Positions 1 through 29,397 of a stretch of DNA of 64,000 bases are shown here, in pieces. The translations under genes were made by a program, and so were the position numbers. The notes under the pieces are model-generated. The model was given only the letters and a program-made list of their open reading frames with translations. It was not told the origin of the DNA and ran no database searches. Position 1 is the first letter of the stretch, and the number at the start of each line of letters is the position of its first letter. Source of the stretch: Elephas maximus indicus (lineage: Eukaryota; Chordata; Mammalia; Proboscidea; Elephantidae); NCBI RefSeq assembly GCF_024166365.1, contig NC_064819.1:208593293-208657292 (forward strand), given 5' to 3'.

Positions 1-709
1 CACAACTGGGCCAATAAGCAAGATCATGATAAACGGAGAAAAGATTGAAGTTGTCAAGGATTTCCTTTTACTTGGATCAACAATCAACGCCCTTGGAAGC
101 AGCAGTCAAGAAATCAAATAATGTATTGCTTTGGGCAAATGTGCTGCAAAATAACTCTTTAAAGTGTTAAAAAGCAAAGACACCACTTTAAGGACTAAGG
201 TGGGCCTAACCCAAGCCATAGTGTTTTCAATTGCCTCATATGCATGTGAAAGCTGGACAATGAATAAGGAAGACCCCCAAGAAGAATTGATACCTTTGAA
301 TTATGGTGTTGGTGAAGAATGTTGAATATACCATGAACTGCCAAAAGAACGAACAAATCTGTCTTGGAAGAAGAACAGCCAGAAGGCTCCTTGGAAGCAA
401 GGATGGTGAGACTCTGTCTCACATACCTTGGACATGTTATCAGGAGAGACTAGTCCCTGGAGAAGGACGTCATGCTTTGTAAAGAAAAAAAAAAAAACAA
501 AATCTTTTTTTTTTTTTTTTGTAGAGGGTCAGTGATAAAGAGGAAGACCCTCAGTGAGATGGATTGACAGACACAGAGGCTGCAACAATGGGCTCAAACA
601 TAGTAACTATTGTGAAAAAGGCTCAGGACTGGGCAGTGTTTTGTTCTGTTTTACAAAGGGTTTCTGTGAGTTGGAGCCAACTCAACAGCACCTAACAACA
701 ACAACAACA
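1..709 (+). mobile_element. RTE (BovB-like) LINE, 3' part
   Basis: Degenerate 3' end of the RTE retrotransposon seen many times in this window. It enters the window inside the region just downstream of the reverse transcriptase and ends in CACCTAACAACAACAACAAC at about 709. The reading frame is broken by stops and by an A-run/T-run patch at 483-522 that the other copies lack. Its 5' part lies outside the window. Confidence 0.85.
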
Positions 710-1247
710 TTGGAAATTTTAACACTCACTGTATGTTTAATAATATTAAGCAATTACTGTTATATTAGGAACAATAATAATAATGTGGCTAAGGTGTTTT
801 TCTTTTTTTTAAATTGCTTAGAGATCCATACTGAACGATTTATTATGGATTAAATGATGTTGGAGATTTGCTTCAGTGTAATACTAGAGAAAGAAAAATG
901 TGTGTGGAGGGGAGTGAGGGGTAGAATGAAACAGGATTGGCCATAAGTCAACAGCTAGGTGGTGCGTACAGAGAGGTTCATTGTACTAATTTGAATTCTT
1001 TGGTATGTGTTTGAATTTTTCCATTTTACTGCAAAAAAAAAAAAAAAATAAGAAAAGGTTTTTTGAAAAATAGAGATCCCTGAGCCCCTCGGAGACTCTG
1101 GTTCAGAAGGCCTAGAGCCTGTAAATCTGTGTGTTTGCGTCACCACCACCACCAGGCAATTCACCAGCAGTACTCCATCCCAACTATCTACTCTATTGAT
1201 GTTGTTAGGTAGAATATGTTAATACTGGGGTAGGGGTGGTAATCGGG
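710..1247. other. Intergenic AT-rich DNA, no gene seen
   Basis: Short AAT-rich stretch, an A-run at 1032-1047 and otherwise no recognisable coding or repeat signature. Nothing functional is supported here. Confidence 0.5.
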
Positions 1248-2457
1248 TGTAATGGATTGAATTGTGTCCCCCCAAAATATGTGTCAATTTGGTTAGGCCA
1301 TGTGTGGTTGTCCTCCGTTTTGTGATTTTCCTGCCTGTGGTTAAAGAGGATTAGGATGGAATGTAACACTTTTTTTTTTTTTAATTGTGCCTTAAGGGAA
1401 AGTTTACAAATCAAGTCTGTCTCATAAAAACTTAGATACACCTTGCTATATATTCCTAGTTGCTCTCCCCCTAATGAGACAGCACACTCCTCTCCACCCT
1501 CTGTTTCCGTGTCCATTCAGCCAGCTTCTGTCCCCCTCTGCCTCTCATCTCCCCTCCAGACAGGAGCTGCCCACATAGTCTCATGTGTCTACTTCATCGA
1601 ATAAGCTCATTCCTCACTAGTATCATTTTCTACATTATATAGTCCAGTCCAATCCCTGTCTGAAGAGTTGGCTTTGGGAATGGTTCCTGTCCTGGGCTAA
1701 CAGAAGGGTCTGGGAACCTCCAGGGTCCTTCTGGTCTCAGTCAGACCATTAAGTCTGGTTTTTTTTCGAGAAATTGAAGTCTGTATCCCACTGCTCTCCT
1801 GCTCCCTCAGAGATTCTCTGTTGTGTTCTCTGTCAGGGCAGTCATTGGTTGTAGCCAGGCACCATCTAGTTCTTCTGATCTCAGGCTGATGTAGTCTCTG
1901 GTTTGTGTGGCCCTTTCTGTCTCTTGGGGTCATAATTACCTTGTGACTTTGGTGTTCTTCATTCTCCTTTGCTCCATGTGGGCTGAGACCAACTGATGCA
2001 TCTTAGCTGGCTGCTTGCTAGTGTTTAAGACCCCAGATGCCACTCTCTAAAGTGGGATGCACAATAGAAATATAACACCCTTGCTCAGGTCACATCCCTG
2101 ATCCAATGTAAAGGGAGCGTCCCTGAGGTGTGGCCTGTACCACATTTTATCTTACAAGAGATAAAAGGAAAGGGAAGCAAGCAGAGAGTTGGGGCCTTCA
2201 TACCACCAAGAAAGAAGCACCAGGAGCAGAGCATGTCCTTTGGACCTGGGGTTCCTGCTTGGAGATACTCCTAGTCCAGGGGAAGAATCACGAGAGGGAC
2301 ATTCCTCCAGACATGAGAGAGAGACAAAGCCTTCTCCCGAAACTGACGCCCTGAATTCGGACTTCTAGCCTCCTGGGCTGTGAGAGAATAAACTTCTCTT
2401 TGTTAAAGCCAGCCATGAGTGGTATTTCTGTTACAGCATCACTAGATGACTAAGACA
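1248..2457 (+). mobile_element. Solo LTR (MaLR/MLT1-like), split by an L1 insertion
   Basis: The element starts TGTAATGGATTGAATTGTGT and ends CTAGATGACTAAGACA. It has the usual order of a MaLR-type LTR, with AATAAA near the end (GAGAGAATAAACTTCTCTTTG). The same LTR family recurs intact at 57654-58162, where the ends are TGTCTTA and TAAGACA. An L1 3' fragment (1370-2066) interrupts it. Family name is by resemblance; it may be an afrotherian-specific LTR. Confidence 0.7.
1370..2066 (-). mobile_element. L1 3'-UTR fragment inserted in the LTR
   Basis: Begins with a T-run (the poly(A) tail on the opposite strand) and carries the L1 3' UTR also found at 45.8-46.4 kb, with phrases such as GACCATTAAGTCTGGT and GGGCAGTCAT. 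It is flanked by an imperfect duplication, GAATGTAACAC at 1359-1369 and GAAATATAACAC at 2067-2078, so it is a separate 5'-truncated insertion into the LTR. Confidence 0.75.
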
Positions 2458-2689
2458 TGGGGGGAATTTCAAGGCTCCCATGTACAAATATCGTCCTTAG
2501 GAAAAATGTATCTGATTAGAGTAAGTGTGTATTTAACAGTGACTCCAAAGGAGGGATGTCTACAGTTTTAAGAAAAATTAGTAAATCTTAAAGAATAAAA
2601 TTTCTTTCAGGCAGGAACTCCAGTTACCAAATTACAAGAAATTATACGTAAAATCTCACGGTTCCAACTTTTATCTAGCATCACTCTTT

Positions 2690-3085
2690 TCCTGGGTGAA
2701 TAAAATCCAGCCACATTGACACTTTGCTTCTTCAGACATGCCAAGCTCATTTTTACCTAAGGACCCAAGTTTCAGCCTTGTGTTCTCCTCAAAAAGTGCT
2801 ACACTTCATTTATATCTCAACCCCGAAGTTACCTCTTCAAGGCCTTCCCTGACACTCCCTCTTCAGTACCCCACCTCTTACAATAACTCCCTATGACCTT
2901 AAGCAATAATTTCAGGGCACTTATTTTTTTTATCATTAGATGAAATTGTCTTATTTGTTTACTTATTGTTTCCTTTATCAAATATATAAGATCTCTGACT
3001 GTAGGGCTCTTGTCCATGTTGTTTATGGATGCATGCTAACCTCTTACGATGTACTATCTGGCCAAAATAACGACTCAATAAATAA
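2690..3085 (+). mobile_element. L2-like ancient LINE fragment
   Basis: Contains the typical mammalian L2 3' region wording (CTTCAAGGCCTTCCCTGAC, then a segment like AGATCTCTGACTGTAGGGCTC). Highly diverged; assignment by recognition only. Confidence 0.5.
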
Positions 3086-3364
3086 AGTTGAGTACCTGGA
3101 ATATCTACATTTGGAAGGGTACCTCCCTGTGCCCCCACATTACATCAAGTGCTGCAAATTCAAATGCCACAGGGATCAGATTGGTACTAAAACCAAGGGC
3201 CTGTGGTTAGAAAAATCTAGAGAAAAAAACTCAGGATCACTTGTACCGGCCTGAAGGAGGCAGCTGCTCTTCAGTTTGAATCATGTTGCATGCTGTAATC
3301 CAGATCTAGTGTAGCCAGATTATCCCATTTTTTCATAATATGCCAAAAAGCCATGCTTCAAAAA

Positions 3365-3760
3365 AAAAATTTTTTTTTATTGTGCTTTAGGTGCATGTTT
3401 ACAGAGCAAATTCATTTCTCATTAAGCAATTAATACACAAATTGTTTTGTGACACTGGTTGCCAACGCTGTGATGTGCCAACACTCTCCCCTTCTCAACC
3501 CTGGGTTTCCCATTTCCATTTGTCCAGTTTTCCTGACCCTTCCTGCCTTCTTGTCTTTGCTTTTGGGCTGGTATGCCCACTTAGTCTCGTATACATGGTT
3601 GAACTACATGCGTTATTGTTTGTTTTATAGGCCTGTCTAATCTTTGGCTGAAGGGTGAACTTCAAGAGTGATTTCAGTACTGAGTTAAAAGGGTGTCCAG
3701 GGGCCATACTCTCGGGGTTTCTCCAAATTCTTTTGTTAGCAACCGATTTAAAAAAATGAC
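3365..3760 (-). mobile_element. L1 3'-UTR fragment
   Basis: A-run and T-run at the left edge followed by TTATTGTGCTTTAGGTGCATGTTTAC. It has the same organisation as the L1 3' UTR pieces at 1370 and 45810, and the sense-strand counterpart lies at 32520-33000. Confidence 0.65.
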
Positions 3761-3924
3761 AGTAGCGCATGAATCACTAGTTTGTAAGCTCTGCTCCTCC
3801 AGAGGTTAAGAGAAGACACTGAGAAAGGATACTGTGAAGGTTGTACCGTACAGCATTGTTTGTAATGGTGAAAAATGGGAAATAACCTGAATACCCATCA
3901 CTATGGAATTACCAAATAATTTGT

Positions 3925-4050
3925 GGCAACCTTACAAAAGATCAGCAGTTCAAATCTACCAGCTGCTCCTTGGAAGCCCTATGGTGCAGTTCTACTCTTT
4001 CCTATGGGGTAGCTATGAGCTGGAGTCCACTCAATGGTAACGGGTTTGAT
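3925..4050 (+). mobile_element. AfroSINE, 5'-truncated
   Basis: Starts inside the tRNA-related part (GGTCAGCAGTTCAAATCTACC-like) and ends ATGAGCTGGAGTCCACTCAA. The SINE head is missing. Confidence 0.75.
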
Positions 4051-4056
4051 AGAATA

Positions 4057-4302
4057 TTGTTGCTGTTAGGTACCGTCGAGTCGGTTCTGACTCATAGCGA
4101 CCCTATGTACAACAGAACAAAACACTGCCGGGTCCTGCGCCATCCTCACAATCGCTATGCTTGAGCTCATGGTTGCAGCCACTGTGTCAATCCATCTTTT
4201 GAGGGTCTTCCTCTTTTCTGCTGACCCTCTCCTTTACCAAGCATGATGTCCTTCTTTGGGGATTGATTCCTCTGATAACATGTCCAAAGTATGTGAGATG
4301 TA
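4057..4302 (-). mobile_element. RTE LINE 3' end
   Basis: Reads TTGTTGCTGTTAGGTACCGTCGAG onward, the reverse complement of the RTE 3' terminus. A short 5'-truncated copy directly abutting the AfroSINE on its left. Confidence 0.85.
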
Positions 4303-4471
4303 AAATATTATGTATGGTTATGTGATTAAAGCAAACAAATGGTAGTCATATGTATCAATGCAGATAGATCTCAAAAACATAAAATTGGGTGAAAAAATCA
4401 AGTTGCAGTTGAATAAACAAAATAGGAATGGCATTCTTGTGAAACTTCAATAGCCCAAAGCCATTCTATAC

Positions 4472-4598
4472 AATGTTTGGGAATACACAGGAATGGTGAA
4501 AATATAAAAACCTAGATTAGCAGGATAACCCAAACCCATAATGTTTGGGAATACACAGGAATGGTGAAAATACAAAACCCTAGATTAGCAGGATACAT
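4472..4598. repeat. Tandem duplication, period 68 bp
   Basis: AATGTTTGGGAATACACAGG starts at 4472 and again at 4540. The two copies run in parallel through CTAGATTAGCAGGATA with very few differences, so this is a recent local duplication of non-repeat DNA. Confidence 0.9.
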
Positions 4599-4828
4599 AT
4601 CAAATTTATGATCTTGGTTGCCTTTCAGAAGGGAGGTAGCAGAGTGGGACTTGGGAGAGGGGGCACCTGCCTTTATCTGCAATGTTCTATTTCTTTCATT
4701 AAATAATATGAAATGACAAAATGCAACATCTGTTCTTTCTGGATAGTGTGTACATGAATATTTGCTCTTGCTTTTCTTCTTAAAATATTTAAAAACAATA
4801 AAAAAATGGAGAAGGTGTGTTGGAGAAG

Positions 4829-5350
4829 AAAGATCATGTACTAGAAGCCAGGAGACTTGGGTTCCAGTCTTTGCTCTGCCACTCTGGCATACATACAATT
4901 TCCAGATATGGCTGCCTCATTAGCAAATGCGGGAGAAGTATGTGGTGTTCTCCAAAGTCCTTCCTATCCAGTAGTCTATGAATCTAAAACACACTCACGC
5001 TCACGCATGTATGTTACACTCCCCCAAATTCCTTCAATCTAACAGTCTATGAATCTAAGATCTCCCACCTCCCATAAACGGAAAAATTACCCAGACTAGG
5101 AAAAGAAACATGTATTCCTTCCCTCATTTAGGACGGATCCATCTCTCTTAACCCGCACTTCCTTTTCCAGAGGCAGCATGTATGGTGGAAAGAGAATTGT
5201 CTTTGGCGACAGGAAGACCTGGATCTATCAGCCTTTATAAGTCTCAGCTTCCTCATTTCTAAAATGGAGATTATAACACCTTCCTCATAAGATTGTTTTT
5301 TTTTTGTTTTGTTTTCACAGGATTGTAGCGAGGTTTAGAAATAACGTATG
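4829..5350 (+). mobile_element. Two MIR-like SINE fragments
   Basis: About 4829-4990 (GGAGACTTGGGTTCCAGTC ... CTCTGCCACT) and about 5165-5350 (ATTGTCTTTGGCGACAGGAAG ... CAGCTTCCTCATTTCTAAAATGGAG) resemble the core of MIR. Both are old and diverged. Nothing else is seen between 4600 and 5480. Confidence 0.5.
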
Positions 5351-5547
5351 TCTACTCTGGTTTTTTTTTAGTCTGGTTAGTCCCTGAATAGAGTAGCAAT
5401 TAATAGTAGTAATAATAGAATCTCATTAAAAATACCTAGGTGCCCAGCATCAGAGTCACTGAATACAATGACACTTTTCAAGCTGCCCTCCAAGTCAGCG
5501 CCAGTCTTGCGAAGACCCGACTGCGTATCGGAAACAATCAAGAAACG

Positions 5548-5561
5548 GTTTCCATGGCGAC
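5548..5561 (+). promoter_or_regulatory. RFX X-box-like site
   Basis: GTTTCCATGGCGAC matches the near-palindromic X-box GTTGCCATGGCAAC at 12 of 14 bases. RFX factors drive many ciliary and testis genes. It sits about 270 bp upstream of the first candidate start codon. Binding is inferred. Confidence 0.5.
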
Positions 5562-5593
5562 ACTCCAGTTCCTCCTCTGGGTCTGCTCCAGTG

Positions 5594-5612
5594 GCATACT
5601 GGGAATTGTAGT
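5594..5612 (-). promoter_or_regulatory. ZNF143/THAP11 (SBS) site
   Basis: On the - strand it reads ACTACAATTCCCAGTATGC, a close match to the known ACTACAATTCCCAGMATGC element of CpG-island promoters. It is one of the most sequence-specific promoter elements in mammals, so the match is unlikely to be chance. Confidence 0.8.
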
Positions 5613-5647
5613 GCGGGGGAGCCGCCACTCACAAGGTGGCGGGACAG

Positions 5648-5657
5648 CTTCCGGAAG
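5648..5657. promoter_or_regulatory. Palindromic ETS site
   Basis: CTTCCGGAAG, two overlapping GGAA cores in opposite orientation, 36 bp from the ZNF143-type site. ETS/GABPA sites are common in such promoters. Confidence 0.55.
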
Positions 5658-5832
5658 GTGTACTATATTTCCCGTTCCTACCTCCTTTTTTTTTTAATTT
5701 TTTTTTTTTACCTCTACCGCCATCCACATCCCTGCCCTGCTTCTGGGTTATAAACCCAAAATGAAACGCCCAGTCATGGGTCCTCCTTTCCACGCCCGCC
5801 GGAGTTACAGCTGAAGGCGGAGAACGAGAAAG

Positions 5833-24736
<18,904 letters not shown>

Positions 24737-25221
24737 AATGAAGTACAGTTTGCTTTCTTGTGATTTGAAGAAAAGCAGTGTTCTTTACTTTTCCAGCTGA
24801 ATCTAGTAGAATTACCTTCCAACACAAGGCATTAAAATGAAGTACTAGTGCAATGATTGTTCTCACATATTGCTTTTAGTACCTTTGACTTGCTGTAATT
24901 CATATAACTGGAGGCCAAGGCCTTGTTGAAGGCTTAATCAGGAAATAGTACGCAGAGGTTTTGCTGCTGTGCTTTATATTGTTGCCTTATGGGGTTTCAC
25001 TTGAAATGCGTTGTGCCTAACGTCATTGACAGGGCTGAAGGATTTATCCTTCCTGAGCTCACCAGACATGTTGCAGTACTGATCATAAGTTGATGATGCG
25101 CAGGCTTTTTGTGGCAGCCTAGCTTCAGTTTACTTTAAACAATCAGTATGTATTTGCTGAGTTTTTCAATGGCCAGTGATGACAAAATGTTAAATAAGTA
25201 TATGTGAAATTTGCTATTTTT

Positions 25222-25227
25222 AATAAA
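25222..25227 (+). terminator. Poly(A) signal of CCDC28A
   Basis: AATAAA in TTTTTAATAAAGTAATTG, followed within 40 bases by a T/G-rich stretch (TTTATTGTCTGTTTTG). It is the first canonical hexamer after the stop codon that has a suitable downstream element. Confidence 0.8.
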
Positions 25228-25533
25228 GTAATTGTTTTAAATTAATCTTTATTGTCTGTTTTGAAGTTTTTGTTATAGTCTTTGAAACAGGAATACAAAG
25301 GTTCAATCCCTAAAAGTAAACTATGTTTACTAAATTTGAGGTTCTGAAACTAACTCACAAATTTTGCACATTGTGCCATTTAAATACTGGTGCAATAGAA
25401 AGAACATGGACTTTATAGTTGCTTAGACCTTGATATGAATCCCATTTTGCCCCTTAGCTCTGTGTTCATATACTCAGTTTCTTCAATTCTTAATTTTTTT
25501 TGATCTAGCAAATGAGGTTAATAACCACCTCAT

Positions 25534-25704
25534 GGAAACCCTGGTGGTATAGTGGTTAAGTGCTACAGCTGCAAACCAAAAGGTTGGCAGTTCGAATCTG
25601 CCAGGCGCTCCTTGGAAACTCTATGGGGCAGTTCTGCTCTTTCCTATAGGGTCGCTATGAGTCGGGATCGACTTGATGGCACTGGGTTTGGTTTTTTTGG
25701 TTTT
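25534..25704 (+). mobile_element. AfroSINE with target duplication
   Basis: Complete short-type copy flanked by AACCACCTCAT at 25523-25533 and 25705-25715, a perfect 11-bp duplication, so it is a relatively young insertion. Confidence 0.95.
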
Positions 25705-25728
25705 AACCACCTCATAGTGGTTAAGGGG

Positions 25729-26227
25729 TTGTTGTTGTTAGGTGCCGTCAAGTCGATTCCAACTCATAGCGACCCTGTGTACAACAAAATGAAACACTGC
25801 CCGGTCCTGTGCCATCCTCACAATCGTTATGCTTGAGCCCATGGTTGCTGCCACTGTGTCAGTCCATCTTGCTCAGGGTCTTTCTCTTTTCCACTGACCC
25901 TCTGCCAAGTATTATGTCCTTCTCCAGGGGCTGATCCCTCCAAATAACATGTCCAAAGTATGTGAGACATAGTCTCACCATCCTTGCTTCTAAGGAGCAT
26001 TCTGGTTGTACTTCTCCAAAGACAGATTTGTACATTTTTTTTGGCAGTCCATGGTGTGTTCAATATTCTTCGCCAACACCACAATTCAAAGCCGCCAATT
26101 CTTTTACTATATAACTTAGTCATTGTCCAGCTTTTGCATGCCTATAGACTATTGAAAACACCATGGCTTGGGTCAGGCACACCTTAGTCTTTAAGGTGAC
26201 ATCTTTGCTTTTTAATGTTTTAAAGAC
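25729..26227 (-). mobile_element. RTE LINE 3' end
   Basis: TTGTTGTTAGGTGCCGTCAAG through AAGGTGACATCTTTGCTTTT. Flanked by GTTAAGGGG (25720-25728) and GTTAAGAGG (26228-26236), a near-perfect duplication. Confidence 0.9.
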
Positions 26228-26319
26228 GTTAAGAGGAATAAGTGAAAAAAATGCTTTTAAGTTGTAAGCTGACACCTTATAATGTTCAGCATATGTTAGC
26301 TTTATCACCTTTTCTAAAC

Positions 26320-26735
26320 TGCCTTATTGAGATATACTTCACATACCATAAAATTCACCCTTCAAAGTATACAGTTTAGTGGTTTTTAGCACGTTCACAG
26401 AGTTGTGCAACCATCACCACTATCTAATGCCAGAACATTTTCATCATCCCCCCAAAAACCCATTAGCAGTCAGTCACTGCCCACCCTCCACCCCTAGCCC
26501 CAGGCCACCACTGATCTATTTTCTGTCTCTATGGAGTTGACTGAACATTTTATTTAAATGGGATAATACAGTATGTGGTATTTTGTGACTGGCTTCTTTC
26601 ATTTAGCATAATGTTTTCGAGGTTCATCCATGTTGTAGCAGGTATCAGTACTTCAATTCCTGTTTATGGCCTAATAGTTTTCCATGGTATGAATTTAGCA
26701 CACTTTGTTTATCCGTTCATAGCTCAATCACCTTT
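26320..26735 (-). mobile_element. Old L1 3'-UTR fragment
   Basis: GAGATATACTTCACATACCA, GTGCAACCATCACCACTATC, TTAGCATAATGTTTTCGAGG. Confidence 0.75.
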
Positions 26736-27532
26736 ACCATATAGAAGAGGCCCATGCTTCTGCCAGGTTGTTTCTAGGCCACAAAAACAGGCATCTAATT
26801 GGGGGTGGGGTGGGGAGGATGGGGTTGGGACCCATTGAATAATGTTGATTTTAGTAATTTTTGGCATTCCGAATTCAAAGAATTTTGATCAGTTTAACTG
26901 ATCTTTTTAACGCCCATTTTAAAAATGAGAAAATCTCCAAAATATTTGCCACATTTGAAACTTTCAGTTGGGTTGAAAGAATAGAGGTCTGTGGGAGAAA
27001 ATAGCACTATAGTGTCTGACAGAGCAAAAGGAAACTGCCACGTGGCATGTTTTTCTTGGGTGGATCCTCAAAGAAGAAAGCAAAAGCTGTTTCCTGTGGA
27101 TTCGTGACAGCAGCAGATTGACCTTGTGTATTCACTTGGTTCATCTGTCTGTCTCAGGTAACAACATACTAGCTTCTCTAATTTATATCCTCTTCATTCA
27201 CCCTAAACATGGTAAAGGCAACAGAAAAATGAGATGCGTAGATTAGAATAAAATTTACTATTAAATAGATGCTAGTCACTGTAGTAAAATTATTATAAAT
27301 GATTTTTAAAAAGCACTGTCAGCAAGCTATTTAACATATTTGTATATATCTTTCTATACTTTTTATATGTGTTTACAAACTATAGATCACACTGCTCATA
27401 GTTTTCTAATCTGCTTTTCTTACTCAATATACTGAACAACTTTCATGGCAAAAACTTCATCTGCATACAAAAGAAAAAAGGCTTCACAATCCATACTTAA
27501 CGGTATTTTGTCCAGAAACGTTAGAAACCAAT

Positions 27533-27940
27533 TAGGAAGTGTCTTAGTTTCCTAAGGCCACCATAACAAAGTACTACAAAGTGGATGGCCTTAAAAAACA
27601 GAACTTTGCCTAGGCTAGAAGTCAGCCATGTGGATTCCTTCTGTTGGCCTCTTGCCTAGTTTCTAGTGGTTGCTGGCAATCCTTGGCCTTCTTTTGATGC
27701 TTGTAGATACATCTGCCTCTGTTGTCACATGGTGCCCCTCCATCTCTCCCTTTTTGTAAGACCCCACTCAGAAGGAATTAGGACACAGACCAACCCTACT
27801 CTGGTATTACCTTGCTTGACCCAAATGATAAAAAGAAAAGCCCTATTTCCCCCAAACAAGGTTACATTCACAGGTACAGGGGCTAGGACTTCAGCATACC
27901 TTTTCTGGGGGGATACAATTTAATTCATAACAGGAAGGTT
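27533..27940 (-). mobile_element. MLT1-like LTR
   Basis: Antisense MaLR LTR wording: CTTAGTTTCCTAAGGCCACC, TGGTTGCTGGCAATCCTTGG, GGATACAATTTAATTCATAAC. Confidence 0.7.
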
Positions 27941-27959
27941 TTGTTTTTTGTTTTTTTGC

Positions 27960-27982
27960 GGGGGGATGGGGTGGGGTGGGGG
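27960..27982 (+). repeat. G-rich run, possible G-quadruplex
   Basis: Five or more G-runs (GGGGGG, GGGG, GGGG, GGGGG) separated by one or two bases, about 350 bp upstream of the ECT2L GC-rich block. A similar run is at 26801-26829. Confidence 0.6.
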
Positions 27983-28329
27983 TGCCCCTTGTATAATACC
28001 AAAATTGGTAACAGTATCAAAGTATTCTGAGTATTTGCTAAAGATGAACATGGATGGTAAAGAGTAAGAGCCCCCACCTTAACCATCCCATAACCTTAAA
28101 AGTGCTGGTTTTAAGACCAAGCAAAGGTTGCCTGCCGTCACTGCCCAGGTCTCTTGTCAGGGTCACGCCTGGCTGGCACCTCTGCTCGAGTTTTAAAGAG
28201 GCTTCTGGGATGTGCAGTGACCCAGTGGGTCCCAATGAAGCCTTCCCCACCGCAGGATATCTGAAGGGTAGTACTTAAACCTAGTAGGAATTTCGGTAGG
28301 GCACTGGAACCAGGGACAGGGTGGCCAGC

Positions 28330-28800
28330 ATAGCGCCTGACGCTTAGGGGGTGGGCACCCTAAAAGCCCGCCTTCCAGGCAGGGCACTGAGCTGGGGAAG
28401 GCCACTGCTGGCACCGGGGTGAGTCCAGAGTCCCGCCTTGGCCACCCTCCTGCCCCTACCGCCGGGCTGGGCGGAGCTGCGGCCAAAGGTCTGCCAAGCG
28501 GACCCGGCAGGGAGGGGTGGCAGCGGGGTGGGGTGGCGGGTCTTTGTTGTCAAGTCCCTATGGAGATGGGGTTGTCTTGCCCCACCCTCTCCCGGGCTGC
28601 GGGGCCGGAGAACCTGCTCTCGCTTTTCACTACGCCAGGAAAGAGGAGACAGCCGCAGCGGGACCCAGCTTCTGACCACTTCCCGGAGGTAAAGACCTTG
28701 ACTTCTTGGCGGCGCATCTTTTGCTTGGGGTCGGAGAGGGCACAGTGCCTAGGCCGGTTTAATTTCTCCACACGGTCTCAGGAGGACATCAAACAGCACT
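28330..28800 (+). promoter_or_regulatory. GC-rich block, probable ECT2L promoter and non-coding first exon
   Basis: The only other GC- and CpG-rich, repeat-free segment in the window, 3 kb after CCDC28A and 8.6 kb upstream of the first ECT2L coding exon. It contains a good splice donor CCCGGAG|gtaaag (28689), a candidate end for a 5' non-coding exon. In human, as I recall, ECT2L also starts a few kilobases after CCDC28A. Open frames here are a by-product of GC content. Confidence 0.6.
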
Positions 28801-29397
28801 GAGGCAGTCCACTGGCCCTCCTTCTTGACCTTGGGAGACCTCAGCACCTCGGTTATTAACCCAAAAATTCCGAAGTGGCTCCAGAGGGAAACAAAAGCCA
28901 TCTACGTGTAGGGGCAGATTTGAATTGGGCTCGGCAAGTAAATTCTTCTCTCCTCCAGTCATTTGAGTTAGAAATGAAGTAAAGTTATTGAGCACTTTGG
29001 AAAACACTGATTTGCATAGGGCTCCGAACTGGATCACACTAGCTCCCTCCCTCCTCCTGCTGGTTCTCACCCTCTTCCAAAAATGTGTGTGTGTTGGGGA
29101 GGAGGGAGGAATGAAGGAGAAATTGAAGGAAGTCCCTTCAGATAAGGTTAGTGGTAAGGGTTAATATGTTAAGATGTGATGAATAGGACAAACCATTAAC
29201 ACAGGAGTCCTTACTAAATGTTTATCTTTTTTAAAAGTATGAATACTGTGCTTTTTAATATATCTTGCCCTAAGTGTCAGAAGAGAATATCCTGACATCA
29301 TCTGCATGAAAGTTCAGTCCATGCAATTGTATTCAAGCCCGTACAGCCTGTTCTATGATAACTTGACATTTGTGCTCCTAAGGAACCTCAAAAATCG
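28801..29397. other. ECT2L 5' intron DNA, no gene seen
   Basis: Moderately GC-rich at first, then AT-rich. No exon or repeat recognised. Confidence 0.5.

Larger units (their letters stand above)
25246..28329. other. Intergenic interval CCDC28A-ECT2L
   Basis: About 3 kb between two same-strand genes. It contains an AfroSINE, an RTE 3' end, an L1 fragment, an MLT1-like LTR and two G-rich runs (26801 and 27960). No further exon is supported. Confidence 0.75.

Noticed and set aside
25552-25640. tRNA-like A and B box sequence
   Set aside because: It is the head of an AfroSINE; no cloverleaf of a functional tRNA gene.
28419-28802. Overlapping open frames of 111-127 codons in the GC-rich block
   Set aside because: Both strands are open at once because of base composition; no domain, and the block fits a promoter.
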